Of a stretch of DNA of 49,386 nt, positions 8,659-17,428 are shown piece by piece (the stretch's first letter is position 1; each line of letters opens with the position of its first letter). The position numbers and the translations under genes are program-made. Source of the DNA: an uncultured Lachnospiraceae bacterium (lineage in GTDB: Bacteria; Bacillota; Clostridia; Lachnospirales; Lachnospiraceae). Where the stretch lies: NCBI GenBank assembly GCA_910578825.1, contig CAJTSB010000003.1:85255-134640 (forward strand). The letters run 5' to 3'. The notes beneath the pieces are model-generated. The model did not search any database and was not told the origin of the DNA. It worked only from the letters and a program-made list of their open reading frames with translations.

Positions 8659-9582
8659 ATGAGAAAGAAAATATTTATGCTGGGACTGAGCATTTGCCTT
8701 CTCGCGACAGCATGCAGCAGCAATGACGCGCCGAAGGATAATGTATCAGAGAACACCGAAGACAGTGAGAACATGGAAGAAAACAGTGACAGTGAATCAA
8801 AAGGCGGGGCAGACAATCAGGAGGACAAAGAGAATTCGCCCAAGGAACAGCCTGCGTCAGAGGAAGAAAAGCAACAGAATAACACTGTGCAGAAAGATAT
8901 TACAAAAGTACCGGAGGTAACTTTTACAGACTACTCTCAGAATATTGAAGAAGACGGCGTATTGATGCTGGCAGTGACGGAAAACTGTCCGGTGATTACG
9001 GTTGAGGAAAGTGAAGATATTGCGCAAAGGATGAATATGGTATTTGAGCAGCAGCATGTTACCAATCAGGGAGAGATACAGAGGAAAGCGGAAGAGGCCA
9101 AAGCGTTCTATAAGGGCCTGCCTAAGGAGGAGGTTTCTTCCTGGGGAGGCTATGGTTATGGAATGAGTTATAAGATGATGTATGCCTCGACGAAGATTTT
9201 GAGCATTGAGTCGGAGAGTTATGATTGGCAGGGGGCCTCACAGCCTAATAAATGGACCTCTTCTTATTGTTTTGATGTGACTACCGGAGACTTGTTGTCG
9301 CTGGTAGATGTGTTTACGGATGAGCAGGCAGTGAGATTGATCGTGTCGGAGCATATTAAGGACACCATCACAAAGGAGCCTTACAAAGATGCGTTGTTGG
9401 ATGATTATGAGAGCTATGTGGATGACGTTATGACGGAGAATACATTTTATCTGAATGATAAAGGACTGGTTGTCATCTGTAACCCTTTCATGGTGACAGG
9501 GGCTGCAGCGGGTACGATAGAAGTTGAGATTCCATATAAGAAAATAAAAGACAGGATGAATCCCAAATACGTCCCCAATTAG
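8659..9582 (+). CDS. Lipoprotein with DUF3298/RsiV-like domain
   Basis: A secreted lipoprotein of about 307 aa. The signal peptide ends at a lipobox-like ATAC (Cys about residue 20), followed by a long Glu/Ser/Asn/Lys-rich linker (about residues 21-85) that would extend the domain from the membrane. The C-terminal half, with SSYCFDVTTGDLLSLVDVF, resembles the DUF4163/DUF3298 pair found in RsiV-type proteins; I see no transmembrane anti-sigma part, so it is not an RsiV itself. The start is ATG 8659 with AAGGGAG at 8645-8651; the TTG at 8653 is less likely. Function unknown, probably envelope-associated. It directly follows thiD. Confidence 0.75.
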   Translation: MRKKIFMLGLSICLLATACSSNDAPKDNVSENTEDSENMEENSDSESKGGADNQEDKENSPKEQPASEEEKQQNNTVQKDITKVPEVTFTDYSQNIEEDGVLMLAVTENCPVITVEESEDIAQRMNMVFEQQHVTNQGEIQRKAEEAKAFYKGLPKEEVSSWGGYGYGMSYKMMYASTKILSIESESYDWQGASQPNKWTSSYCFDVTTGDLLSLVDVFTDEQAVRLIVSEHIKDTITKEPYKDALLDDYESYVDDVMTENTFYLNDKGLVVICNPFMVTGAAAGTIEVEIPYKKIKDRMNPKYVPN

Positions 9583-9609
9583 AGAACCGCGTTACGATAG
9601 GAGAAGACT

Positions 9610-10104
9610 ATGCACAAATCACCGCTGACAACCCTGTGCTATATAGAGAAGGACGACAGGTATCTGATGCTGCACAGGGTAAAAAAGCAAAAAGACGTCA
9701 ATAAGGATAAATGGATCGGAATCGGGGGGCATTTCGAAGAGGGAGAGAGCCCGGAGGAATGCCTGCTCAGGGAAGTAAAGGAAGAAACCGGTCTTACGCT
9801 GATAGGTTTTTCATTTCGCGGTATTGTCACATTTTCCGCCAAGGGCTGGCCAACGGAGTACATGTGCCTGTATACGGCGGATCAGTTTGAGGGTACTTTG
9901 ACAGAATGCGACGAGGGAACGCTGGAGTGGGTGGAAAAAGATCGCCTCATGTCTCTGAACCTGTGGGAAGGGGATAAGATTTTCTTGCGCCTGTTGATGG
10001 AGGGCGCGCCGTTCTTCTCCCTGAAATTGAGCTACGACGGGGACGAATTGATAGAAGTAGTCTTGAATGGGACTACTATGAAAACGCCGCGCAATCACGA
10101 TTAG
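9610..10104 (+). CDS. Nudix hydrolase (8-oxo-dGTP diphosphatase-like)
   Basis: A 164-aa Nudix-fold pyrophosphohydrolase. The Nudix box is complete: Gly40, Glu46, Arg54-Glu55 and EETG at 58-61 fit GX5EX7REUXEEXGU exactly. The opening TTLCYIEKDDRYLMLHRVKK and the length match the MutT/8-oxo-dGTP diphosphatase group common in Clostridia, so removal of oxidised nucleotides is plausible, but substrate cannot be fixed from sequence. ATG start after TAGGAGAAG. It converges with the DNA glycosylase gene on the other strand with only five bases between them, a pairing of two possible DNA-damage functions. Confidence 0.9.
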   Translation: MHKSPLTTLCYIEKDDRYLMLHRVKKQKDVNKDKWIGIGGHFEEGESPEECLLREVKEETGLTLIGFSFRGIVTFSAKGWPTEYMCLYTADQFEGTLTECDEGTLEWVEKDRLMSLNLWEGDKIFLRLLMEGAPFFSLKLSYDGDELIEVVLNGTTMKTPRNHD

Positions 10105-10109
10105 CCTGG

Positions 10110-10631
10110 TTACGTGTTTAAGCAGGGACACAATTTTTCCTGCCAGCACGCTTGCAGACGTGCGGTGGACCATGCGGCGTTTGCGGGGCTGGTGGAGGGG
10201 AGAGGGCGAATGGTTCCGGTTTCTGCAAAATCGCAGAGCGTGGGGGTAATATATCTCTCAAATAAATCACAGGCTTTCTTTCCGTTGCCAAAGATAGCGG
10301 TTATGGGAGCCTGTTTCAGCAGGCTGGCAATATCGGCGGGGACTACGTTTCGGATGCTGCTGTCGGAAGAACCGATGATTTCACAGCTTTGAATGACGTC
10401 CCACACAGCAATGTTGTGTTTCAGCAGAAGATGTTTCTTTTCTTCGATGGTTGTGGGAACCGTTTCATCCGTGATATAGGCAAGCACTTTCCAGAACCGG
10501 TTTTGTGGATGTCCATAATAAAACTGCTGTTCCCTTGATTTTACGGAGGGGAAGGTACCAAGGATTAAAATTTTGGAATGATTGTCAAAGACCGGTGGAA
10601 ACATGTGGGTGTGCCGTTCATACTCTGCCAT
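10110..10631 (-). CDS. DNA-deoxyinosine glycosylase (UDG superfamily family 6)
   Basis: A uracil-DNA-glycosylase-fold protein of about 173 aa resembling hypoxanthine (deoxyinosine)-DNA glycosylases. The N-terminal motif LILGTFPSVKSREQQFYYGH followed by PQNRFW is the hallmark of this family, and the C-terminal TSPANAAWS supplies the second active-site loop. It would excise deaminated adenine during base-excision repair. The open frame extends to 10766, but the ATG at 10631 has AAAGGAG directly upstream and gives the usual family start, so I use it. It is divergent from the exonuclease gene; the 112 bases between them should hold both promoters. Confidence 0.88.
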   Translation of the reverse strand: MAEYERHTHMFPPVFDNHSKILILGTFPSVKSREQQFYYGHPQNRFWKVLAYITDETVPTTIEEKKHLLLKHNIAVWDVIQSCEIIGSSDSSIRNVVPADIASLLKQAPITAIFGNGKKACDLFERYITPTLCDFAETGTIRPLPSTSPANAAWSTARLQACWQEKLCPCLNT

Positions 10632-10743
10632 AGGGGACTCCTTTCTTAATGCAGGATTATTAAAATTATTATAAGCAACAGAACACAAAATTGCCAGTGT
10701 TTTCATAAACATTTTACTTATCACAGGCGTGGGAGGACTTACA

Positions 10744-11427
10744 ATGGATGAGGCCATGAGAAACAAAGGAAAACGTTTAAATCAATATGTCGGTGATTAC
10801 GTCGTTTTTGATCTGGAGACTACGGGCGTTCGTCCGAATTTAGATGAAATTATAGAAATTTCTGCTATTCGCGTGCGGGAACACAGACCGGTGGAAGAAT
10901 ATTCCACGCTGGTTCAGCCGGGGATGCATATTCCGGCGGCGGCCACAGCGGTGAACCACATTACGGATGATATGGTGAAGGACGCGCCAGAGCTTGCCGA
11001 TGCTCTTAATGGGTTTTTGGAATTTGCAGCAAATGATATTCTGGTGGGTCACAATATCCAGCAGTTTGATTTGAATTTTATTTATCAGGGTCTGATGCGC
11101 ACGTCAGGTAAAGAAATGGAAAATGATTATATAGACACGCTTTACATGGCGCGGCAATGTCTGCCGGAGCTTTCCCATCACAGGCTGTCGGATGTGTCGG
11201 AACATTTCGGCATCAATACCGTGGGCGCGCACCGCGCGTTAAACGATTGCGTCATGAATCAGAAGTGTTATGAGGAGTTGGGAAAAATCCTGCAAAAGAG
11301 ACGTGAAATTCAGCCGGAAATCCTCTGTCCGAAATGTGGTCTGGAGATGGTAAAACGCAATGGAAAATACGGGGAATTCTTTGGATGCAGCAATTTCCCA
11401 CGGTGCAGGGGAACGCGTAAAATATAG
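10744..11427 (+). CDS. DnaQ-like 3'-5' exonuclease with C-terminal topoisomerase-type zinc ribbon
   Basis: About 227 aa. The N-terminal ~170 residues are a DEDDh exonuclease of the DNA polymerase III epsilon type: FDLETTG (Asp23, Glu25), VGHNIQQFD for the second motif, and HRALNDC for the His/Asp third motif. The C-terminal ~30 residues form a four-cysteine ribbon (CPKCG...FGCSNFPRC) typical of topoisomerase I/III tails. That combination is seen in some Firmicutes proteins, and the neighbouring topB supports a DNA-processing role. The ATG at 10744 follows GGGAGG (10731-10736); the GTG at 10729 is unlikely. Probably a repair or end-processing exonuclease. Confidence 0.85.
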   Translation: MDEAMRNKGKRLNQYVGDYVVFDLETTGVRPNLDEIIEISAIRVREHRPVEEYSTLVQPGMHIPAAATAVNHITDDMVKDAPELADALNGFLEFAANDILVGHNIQQFDLNFIYQGLMRTSGKEMENDYIDTLYMARQCLPELSHHRLSDVSEHFGINTVGAHRALNDCVMNQKCYEELGKILQKRREIQPEILCPKCGLEMVKRNGKYGEFFGCSNFPRCRGTRKI

Positions 11428-11474
11428 AAAATGGAAAGCGAAAAGAAAGGTGCCGGGAGGCTTGGTATATCGTT

Positions 11475-13676
11475 ATGAAATCATTGGTTATTGCAGAAAA
11501 GCCCAGTGTGGGCAGAGATATTGCAAGGGTGTTGGGGTGCAGACAGGGAGGCAACGGTTATCTGGAGGGAAAGGACTACGTGGTGACCTGGGCTCTGGGG
11601 CATCTCGTGGAACTGGCGGACCCGGAGAGCTATGGGGAGCAGTGGAAAGAATGGAAGATGGAGACGCTTCCGATGCTGCCGGAACATCTGGAAATTCAGG
11701 TTATTAAAAAGACGGGACATCAGTACCAGACTGTTAAGAAACAGATGTACCGTAAAGACATTGGACAGATTATTATAGCAACGGACGCGGGCAGGGAAGG
11801 AGAACTGGTGGCGCGTTGGATTATCAAGAAATCCGGCGTTAGAAAACCTATGAAACGGTTGTGGATTTCTTCGGTAACGGATAAGGCGATTCGCGAGGGG
11901 TTTTCAAAGCTCAGAGACGCCAGGGAATATCAGAAATTATTCGAAGCTGCCGTCGCACGTGCAGAGGCGGACTGGATGGTAGGTCTGAATGCTACGCGCG
12001 CATTGACAGTCAAACACAACGCGCAGCTTTCCTGCGGTCGGGTGCAGACGCCTACGCTTGCCATTATTGCCAAACGTGAGGCGCAGATAAAAGCGTTCCA
12101 GCCGAAGGAATATTATGGTCTGAAAATCAAAGGAGAGAATGTTTTCTGGACGTGGAAATCTTCACAGAACAGCAACAGCACGTTTCGGCGGGAGGATGTA
12201 GAGCGTGTGCTGGAACATGCTGCCAACAGCACGGCTGTGGTGGAGGAGGTAAAGAAGAAACAACAAAAGAGTTATGCGCCGCAGCTTTATGATCTAACTT
12301 CTTTGCAGCAGGATGCAAACCGTATGTTTGGATTTTCGGCAAAGCAGACGCTTGACTTTATGCAGAATCTTTACGAGCGGCACAAGGTTGTGACTTATCC
12401 AAGAACCGATTCCCGCTATCTTACAGCGGATATTGTGGAGACGATACCGGAACGGCTCAGGGCATGTCGAAACGGCGCTTATGCGCAGATTTGTGGGAAA
12501 CTGCTAAAGTCTGCAATTAAGGCGAATAAATCGTTTGTGGACGATAAGAAAGTGTCGGATCATCATGCCATCATTCCTACGGAGCAGGGCGTGGACTGGA
12601 AAAATCTGGAGTACGGAGAACGCAAGATATACGAGCTGGTGGTTTCACGTTTTCTTGCCGTTTTGTTACCGCCGTGCGAGTACCAGCAGACGGAAGTGTC
12701 TGCAGTATGTCAGGGAGAACGCTTTTCTTTGAAAGGACGGGTGCTCAGACAACCGGGCTGGCAGGAAATCAAAACTATTCAAAAAGAGGCGGGATTTTCC
12801 GAGGATTCTGAGGAAGAGGATGAATTTGAAAATGGAGACATGGGAATTCCTGATTTTTTCAAAGGGCAGAAGATTTTATTTACAGACGGCAAAATTACGC
12901 AGGGAAGGACAAAACCGCCGGCGCCTTTTACAGAGGCGACATTGCTGGCAGCCATGGAAAATCCCGTCAAGTATATGGATACTACGGATAAGAAACTGAA
13001 ACAGACACTGGGAGAGACCGGAGGGCTGGGAACGGTTGCAACACGGGCGGATATTATTGAGAAATTGCTGCACAGCTTTATGATTGAAAAACGTGAGCAA
13101 TACATCCATCTGACTTCCAAAGGCAGGCAGATTCTCGATCTTGCGCCTCAGGGGCTGACTTCTCCGGAACTGACGGCAAAATGGGAGCAGGAGCTTGCAG
13201 ATATTGCCTCTGGAAAGGCAGGAAAAAAGGACTTTGAGTCCAGAATCCGTAAGTACACGACGGACATTGTAAAGGATATCCAGGCGTCTTCGAAAACCTA
13301 CCGCCATGATAACCTCACAAATAAGAAATGCCCGCAGTGTGGAAAACTGATGCTGGAGGTCAACCACAAGAATGGCAGGATGCTGGTGTGCCAGGACAGG
13401 GCATGCGGCTGCCGCAAGACGCTTTCCAGGATTACCAATGCCCGCTGTCCCCGGTGCCATAAGAAGATGGAGCTGGTGGGAGAGGGTGAGAACCGTAAAT
13501 TTATCTGTGCCTGTGGCTACCGCGAGAAGTTGTCGGCATTCGAAAAACGCCGGAAAGACAGTGGAGGCGGAGTGTCCAAAAAAGACGTTTCGCAGTATAT
13601 GAATAAGATGAAACGCGAGGCAAAAGAGCCGGTGAACAATGCGTTTGCAGACGCCTTGTCAAAACTGAAACTGTAA
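11475..13676 (+). CDS. topB: DNA topoisomerase III (type IA)
   Basis: A 733-aa type IA topoisomerase that relaxes and decatenates DNA by single-strand passage. The TOPRIM domain starts the protein (VIAEKPSVGRDIARVLG) and includes TDAGREGEL around 103-111. The catalytic tyrosine is Tyr308 in TYPRTDSRYL. The C-terminal ~100 residues hold cysteine pairs (CPQCGKLM, CPRCHKKM, CACGY) forming zinc ribbons. Length and domain order fit TopB rather than TopA. It begins 47 bases after the exonuclease gene, whose own C-terminal zinc ribbon resembles these tails, so the two may be one operon. Confidence 0.94.
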   Translation: MKSLVIAEKPSVGRDIARVLGCRQGGNGYLEGKDYVVTWALGHLVELADPESYGEQWKEWKMETLPMLPEHLEIQVIKKTGHQYQTVKKQMYRKDIGQIIIATDAGREGELVARWIIKKSGVRKPMKRLWISSVTDKAIREGFSKLRDAREYQKLFEAAVARAEADWMVGLNATRALTVKHNAQLSCGRVQTPTLAIIAKREAQIKAFQPKEYYGLKIKGENVFWTWKSSQNSNSTFRREDVERVLEHAANSTAVVEEVKKKQQKSYAPQLYDLTSLQQDANRMFGFSAKQTLDFMQNLYERHKVVTYPRTDSRYLTADIVETIPERLRACRNGAYAQICGKLLKSAIKANKSFVDDKKVSDHHAIIPTEQGVDWKNLEYGERKIYELVVSRFLAVLLPPCEYQQTEVSAVCQGERFSLKGRVLRQPGWQEIKTIQKEAGFSEDSEEEDEFENGDMGIPDFFKGQKILFTDGKITQGRTKPPAPFTEATLLAAMENPVKYMDTTDKKLKQTLGETGGLGTVATRADIIEKLLHSFMIEKREQYIHLTSKGRQILDLAPQGLTSPELTAKWEQELADIASGKAGKKDFESRIRKYTTDIVKDIQASSKTYRHDNLTNKKCPQCGKLMLEVNHKNGRMLVCQDRACGCRKTLSRITNARCPRCHKKMELVGEGENRKFICACGYREKLSAFEKRRKDSGGGVSKKDVSQYMNKMKREAKEPVNNAFADALSKLKL

Positions 13677-13733
13677 GTTTTCATTTCAGGTGAACTTTGT
13701 GTGAAATCATTGTGAACTTCATGCGAATATGGG

Positions 13734-13763
13734 TTGATTTTTGAAAATGGATTATGTTAAAAT
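13734..13763 (+). promoter_or_regulatory. Candidate sigma-A promoter of the HD-GYP gene
   Basis: TTGATT (13734-13739) and TAAAAT (13758-13763) are separated by 18 bases, about 85 bases ahead of the start codon. Between them and the gene is a small hairpin, GCTGAT...ATCAGC (about 13780-13801). By-eye match only. Confidence 0.4.
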
Positions 13764-13849
13764 AGGATGGATATATGGCTGATGCCTTAAGGATATCAGC
13801 AGGCATAAATTATTTAGTGGCGAAATGACAGCGTCTGGAGGTAATAGTA

Positions 13850-14938
13850 ATGGAGGAACATATCATATTAATTGCGGATGACATAGAGATTAACCGCAAG
13901 ATGCTCAGTTTTATTTTTGAGGAACAATATGAGATTTTGGAGGCGGCGGATGGTGTTGAAACCATTGATTTGATTGAGAAATATGGAGAGAAACTGTCAC
14001 TGATTTTTCTCGATTTGATGATGCCGAATAAGTCGGGTCTCGACGTTCTGGAATATATGTCTGAGAAGGGATATATTAATATTATTCCGGTGATTATGAT
14101 TACCGGAGAGGCAACGACAGAGAGTGAAGTGAAAGCATATGAGTATGGAGTTTCCGATATTATTTATAAGCCGTTTGAGAGTAAAATCGTTATGCGGCGT
14201 GCGCAGAATATTATTGAATTGTTCCAGAACCGGAGGGATATTGAAAAGAAACTGGAGAAACGTACGAGACAGTTACGTGAGAGCAGGGAAAAACTGGAGC
14301 GCAGCAATGAGTTCCTTGTAAATGCTCTCAGCTCCGTGGTAGAGTTCCGCAGTCTGGAATCCGGTGAACATATCCAACGCGTGAAATATTTTACAAAAAT
14401 TCTTCTGAAATATATGAAAGATGAATTTCCGGAGTATGGACTTACAGACGAGACGGTAAATCTGATTACCAACGCGTCTGCACTTCATGATATCGGAAAA
14501 ATTGCAATTCCGGACAGTATTCTTCTGAAACCCGGAAGATTGACAAATGATGAGTTTGACGAGATGAAGAAACATACGATTTACGGATGTGAGCTGCTTG
14601 AGAATTTCAAACAGGATGACAATGAATTTTATAGATACTGCTATGACATCTGCAGGCACCATCATGAGCGATATGACGGCAAAGGTTATCCCGATGGGCT
14701 GGCAGGCGAGGACATTCCTATTTGGGCGCAGGTTGTTTCCATTGTGGATGTATATGACGCGTTGGTGAGCAAACGTGTATACAAGGCGGCTTACGCGGTG
14801 GAAGAAGCAGTGCGCATGATTAAGGATAACGAGTGCGGCGTCTTCTCCCCGAAGATCCTCGACTGCTTTGATATGGCGAAGGTTGAGTTCTTCCGTGCAA
14901 CAGAGGAAAAATTTTCATATGTAGATGCTGGAATGTAA
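13850..14938 (+). CDS. Response regulator with HD-GYP cyclic-di-GMP phosphodiesterase domain
   Basis: A 362-aa two-domain signalling protein. Residues 1-125 form a receiver domain with the phospho-acceptor Asp55 (FLDLMMPN) and Lys107. A helical linker (about 128-160) leads to an HD-GYP domain with His213-Asp214 (HDIGK) and HHERYDGKGYP at 271-281, all catalytic landmarks kept. It should hydrolyse cyclic di-GMP in response to phosphorylation by a kinase that is not encoded next to it. GGAGG at 13836-13840 precedes the ATG. The next gene encodes a FliD-tail-like protein, which fits the usual link between cyclic di-GMP and surface behaviour, but that link is inference. Confidence 0.92.
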   Translation: MEEHIILIADDIEINRKMLSFIFEEQYEILEAADGVETIDLIEKYGEKLSLIFLDLMMPNKSGLDVLEYMSEKGYINIIPVIMITGEATTESEVKAYEYGVSDIIYKPFESKIVMRRAQNIIELFQNRRDIEKKLEKRTRQLRESREKLERSNEFLVNALSSVVEFRSLESGEHIQRVKYFTKILLKYMKDEFPEYGLTDETVNLITNASALHDIGKIAIPDSILLKPGRLTNDEFDEMKKHTIYGCELLENFKQDDNEFYRYCYDICRHHHERYDGKGYPDGLAGEDIPIWAQVVSIVDVYDALVSKRVYKAAYAVEEAVRMIKDNECGVFSPKILDCFDMAKVEFFRATEEKFSYVDAGM

Positions 14939-14940
14939 TA

Positions 14941-14988
14941 TTATGGGACCATTTATTTGCGATGATTCGTAAAAGGAAGGTCCCATAA
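14941..14988. repeat. 10-bp perfect inverted repeat after the HD-GYP gene
   Basis: TTATGGGACC (14941-14950) is the exact complement of GGTCCCATAA (14979-14988), with a 28-nt loop. No T-run follows, so this is not a classic terminator; it may be an RNA-end-protecting hairpin or a protein site between the HD-GYP gene and the next gene. Confidence 0.6.
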
Positions 14989-15085
14989 CCATTCACGCAG
15001 GTATGGTTAATAATGAATATGGTTCTCCGATAAATAAAGAGAAGACATTAGAGACAGGCAAAATTCAAGCGAGGAGGACAGCATT

Positions 15086-15733
15086 ATGAGAATTACCACG
15101 CAGATGTTAAATGCATCCATGAGGAAGGCAGGACTGCCGATTAACAATGTATCGCTGCTCAATTACGTCAATGGCAGCAGCAGTCAGAATAACAGCCTTT
15201 TGAGTGCGTTAAATAAAAACGGGATTAAAGTAAATGATAAGAGTTATGAGAAATTAAAAGGACTGGCGGAGAGCCTGCAGGAATCAGCAGTGAAGATGAG
15301 CTCCGGGGATGTGTTCGAAGAAGCGCGTAAAAGCGGAGATAAGGAGCCGATTTACAATAATGTCAAGGAGATGGTAAAGAACTATAACAGTACCATCAAG
15401 GCTCTGAAGAATACCTCTTCTCCACTGAATCACTTATACCGCGAGATGCTTGGTGATGTAAGCGCAGAATCAGGGGATAAATTAAAGGAAATTGGAATCA
15501 CTATGGGAGCGGACGGTACGCTGAGTGTTGATAAGGACAAACTGACGTCTGCGGATATTGATAAGCTTGAAGAAGTCTTAGGTGAAGACGGTTCGTTTTC
15601 TGCCGGTATTTCGTTCCTTGCAAACCGCATTGCGGACAATGCCAAGGCGAACGCGGCCAGTGCATCCAGTCAGTACAATGCTCTGGGTGATAATTATTTT
15701 GCATCAGCCAGCAAGTATGATTTCTGGGGATAG
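15086..15733 (+). CDS. Small protein resembling the C-terminal part of flagellar cap protein FliD
   Basis: A 215-aa protein without signal peptide or membrane segment. Residues ~127-155 (KLKEIGITMGADGTLSVDKD and onward) match the pattern found at the C-terminus of FliD/HAP2, where LxxIGIxxxxDGTLxxDxxKL precedes the last helices. The rest is helical, rich in Asn, Ser, Lys. It is far shorter than FliD (usually over 400 aa) and lacks the filament-cap D2-D3 domains. GAGGAGG at 15071-15077 precedes the ATG. It stands between an HD-GYP regulator and an OmpR-type regulator, with no other flagellar gene nearby. A role in a surface appendage is possible but unproven. Confidence 0.65.
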   Translation: MRITTQMLNASMRKAGLPINNVSLLNYVNGSSSQNNSLLSALNKNGIKVNDKSYEKLKGLAESLQESAVKMSSGDVFEEARKSGDKEPIYNNVKEMVKNYNSTIKALKNTSSPLNHLYREMLGDVSAESGDKLKEIGITMGADGTLSVDKDKLTSADIDKLEEVLGEDGSFSAGISFLANRIADNAKANAASASSQYNALGDNYFASASKYDFWG

Positions 15734-15759
15734 GAGAGCCGGATTGGAGAAATAATACT

Positions 15760-16425
15760 GTGAAATATATTTTGATTATTGACGATGATATGCATATCGG
15801 AAATATGCTTGAGGAGACGCTTGTCCGCAACGGATATGGCGTCTTCCGTGCTTATTCCGGGACAGAAGCGCTTTTGCTGCTTTCAAATACAAAACCAGAT
15901 CTTGTGCTTTTGGATTTGATGCTGCCCGGGCTATGTGGGGAGGAGGTGCTTCCACGGATAAAGGGTATTCCCGTGATTGTGGTGAGCGCGAAAGTTGACA
16001 TAGACAACAAAGTAGACGTCTTGCTCGGCGGCGCAGCCGATTACGTCACGAAACCGTTTGACACGAAGGAACTTCTGGCGCGGATCGCCGTGCAGCTGCG
16101 CAATGCATCCAGTCTGCCGGATGCGCCTGTGTTATCGTTTGAGGATATTACGCTCAACGTTGATACACATAGGGCGGCGGTGAACGGGCAGGAGGTAAGA
16201 CTGACGCGGACAGAGTATGCCATCCTGAAACTGTTGATGCAAAATCCCACGCAGGTCATTACCAAATCCGTATTGCTGGAGCGTATCGGTGAAGAAACCC
16301 CGGATTGTACGGAGAGTTCCCTGAAAATGCACATCAGCAACTTGCGCAAGAAACTGCGTCAACCAAGTGGCAGAGACTATATCGAGGCGGTCTGGGGAAT
16401 TGGATTTAAATTGCGCTCAGAATAA
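15760..16425 (+). CDS. OmpR-family response regulator
   Basis: A 221-aa regulator with an N-terminal receiver domain (Asp8-Asp10 cluster, phospho-acceptor Asp52, Lys102 in TKPF) and a C-terminal winged helix whose LTRTEYAILKLL and LKMHISNLRKKL segments are typical of the OmpR/PhoB group. The start is GTG 15760 with GGAG at 15746-15749. It leads a four-gene set: regulator, ABC ATPase, ABC permease, sensor kinase, the arrangement of bacitracin/lantibiotic-response modules. The four TTTACG-type repeats at 16428-16468, directly after its stop codon and before the transporter, are the likely binding site. Confidence 0.9.
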   Translation: MKYILIIDDDMHIGNMLEETLVRNGYGVFRAYSGTEALLLLSNTKPDLVLLDLMLPGLCGEEVLPRIKGIPVIVVSAKVDIDNKVDVLLGGAADYVTKPFDTKELLARIAVQLRNASSLPDAPVLSFEDITLNVDTHRAAVNGQEVRLTRTEYAILKLLMQNPTQVITKSVLLERIGEETPDCTESSLKMHISNLRKKLRQPSGRDYIEAVWGIGFKLRSE

Positions 16426-16427
16426 TC

Positions 16428-16483
16428 TTTACGATTTCTTTACGGTCTTCTTTACCGTTTCCTTTACGGTTATGCGTTAGAAT
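16428..16483 (+). promoter_or_regulatory. Four phased TTTACG repeats and a -10 box before the ABC transporter
   Basis: TTTACG occurs at 16428, 16439 and 16463, with TTTACC at 16451, giving starts spaced 11, 12 and 12 bases, about one helical turn. TAGAAT at 16478-16483 is a fair -10 box, while no good -35 lies 17 bases before it, as expected for an activator-dependent promoter. Direct repeats at one-turn spacing are the usual binding layout for OmpR-family regulators, so the 15760 product is the natural candidate. Confidence 0.65.
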
Positions 16484-16513
16484 ATCAGCATCACATGGAA
16501 GGAGGTTTATCGT

Positions 16514-17428
16514 ATGGATTACATTTTAAAGGCGAATGCCCTGTGTAAGAATTATAAGAGTTTCAAAGCGTTAAATGGGTTGTCCATGAATATTCCCAAA
16601 GGAGCAATCTATGGTTTTGTCGGCAAAAACGGAGCCGGCAAGACAACGCTGATTCGTCTGATCTGCGGCTTGCAGCAGCCGACGTCCGGGGAGTATATTT
16701 TATATGGCAGAAAGAATACCGATAAGGAGATTGTAAAGTCGCGCCGGCGGATGGGGGCTGTTGTGGAAACGCCGTCCATATATCTTGATATGACCGCAGA
16801 GGATAATCTCAGACAGCAATACCGCATTCTTGGACTTCCGTCTTTCGATGGTATTGCGGATATTCTCAAATTAGTCCGCCTGGAGGATACTGGGAAGAAG
16901 AAGGTAAAGCATTTTTCACTCGGTATGCGTCAGAGGATGGGGATTGCGATTGCACTTGCCGGGGACCCCGATTTTTTGGTGTTGGATGAGCCGGTGAACG
17001 GTCTTGATCCGCAGGGTATTATCGAAGTGAGGGAATTAATTTTAAAATTGAACCGTGAGCGGCAGATCACCGTTTTAATTTCCAGCCATATTCTGGATGA
17101 ATTGTCAAGACTTGCCACACACTACGGTTTTATCGACAGCGGACGCATGGTAAGGGAGATGAGCGCGGAGGAACTGGAAGCGGCCTGCAGAAAATGCATC
17201 CGTATGGAAGTCAGCGATACCAGAGTCCTGGCACGTGTTCTGGATGGAATGAATGTAGATTACAAAATCCTTTCCCAAAGCACAGCAGATGTGTATGCAA
17301 AAGTAAATATTTCCCAGCTTGTCCCGGCATTGTCAGAGGAAGGCTGTGAAACAATTTCCCTGCAGGAGCGAGAGGAAAGCCTGGAAAGTTATTATGTCAG
17401 TCTTGTGGGAGGTGAAAAAGATGCGTAA
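16514..17428 (+). CDS. ABC transporter ATP-binding protein (BcrA type)
   Basis: A 304-aa ATPase subunit. Walker A is GKNGAGKTT (37-45), the signature is FSLGMRQRMGIAIAL, and Walker B is FLVLDEPVNGLDP. The ~90-residue C-terminal extension after the nucleotide-binding domain is characteristic of the BcrA/NatA-type exporters linked to peptide-antibiotic resistance or immunity. AAGGAGG at 16500-16506 precedes the ATG. It overlaps the permease gene by eight bases, so the two subunits are translationally coupled. The substrate is unknown; resistance to an envelope-active peptide is inferred from the regulator-kinase context. Confidence 0.92.
   Translation: MDYILKANALCKNYKSFKALNGLSMNIPKGAIYGFVGKNGAGKTTLIRLICGLQQPTSGEYILYGRKNTDKEIVKSRRRMGAVVETPSIYLDMTAEDNLRQQYRILGLPSFDGIADILKLVRLEDTGKKKVKHFSLGMRQRMGIAIALAGDPDFLVLDEPVNGLDPQGIIEVRELILKLNRERQITVLISSHILDELSRLATHYGFIDSGRMVREMSAEELEAACRKCIRMEVSDTRVLARVLDGMNVDYKILSQSTADVYAKVNISQLVPALSEEGCETISLQEREESLESYYVSLVGGEKDA

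Noticed and set aside
14941..15085. Gap between the HD-GYP gene and the FliD-tail-like gene, considered as a cyclic di-GMP riboswitch
   Set aside because: The aptamer's conserved GNRA tetraloop/receptor and junction bases are not found; only a simple 10-bp inverted repeat is present.
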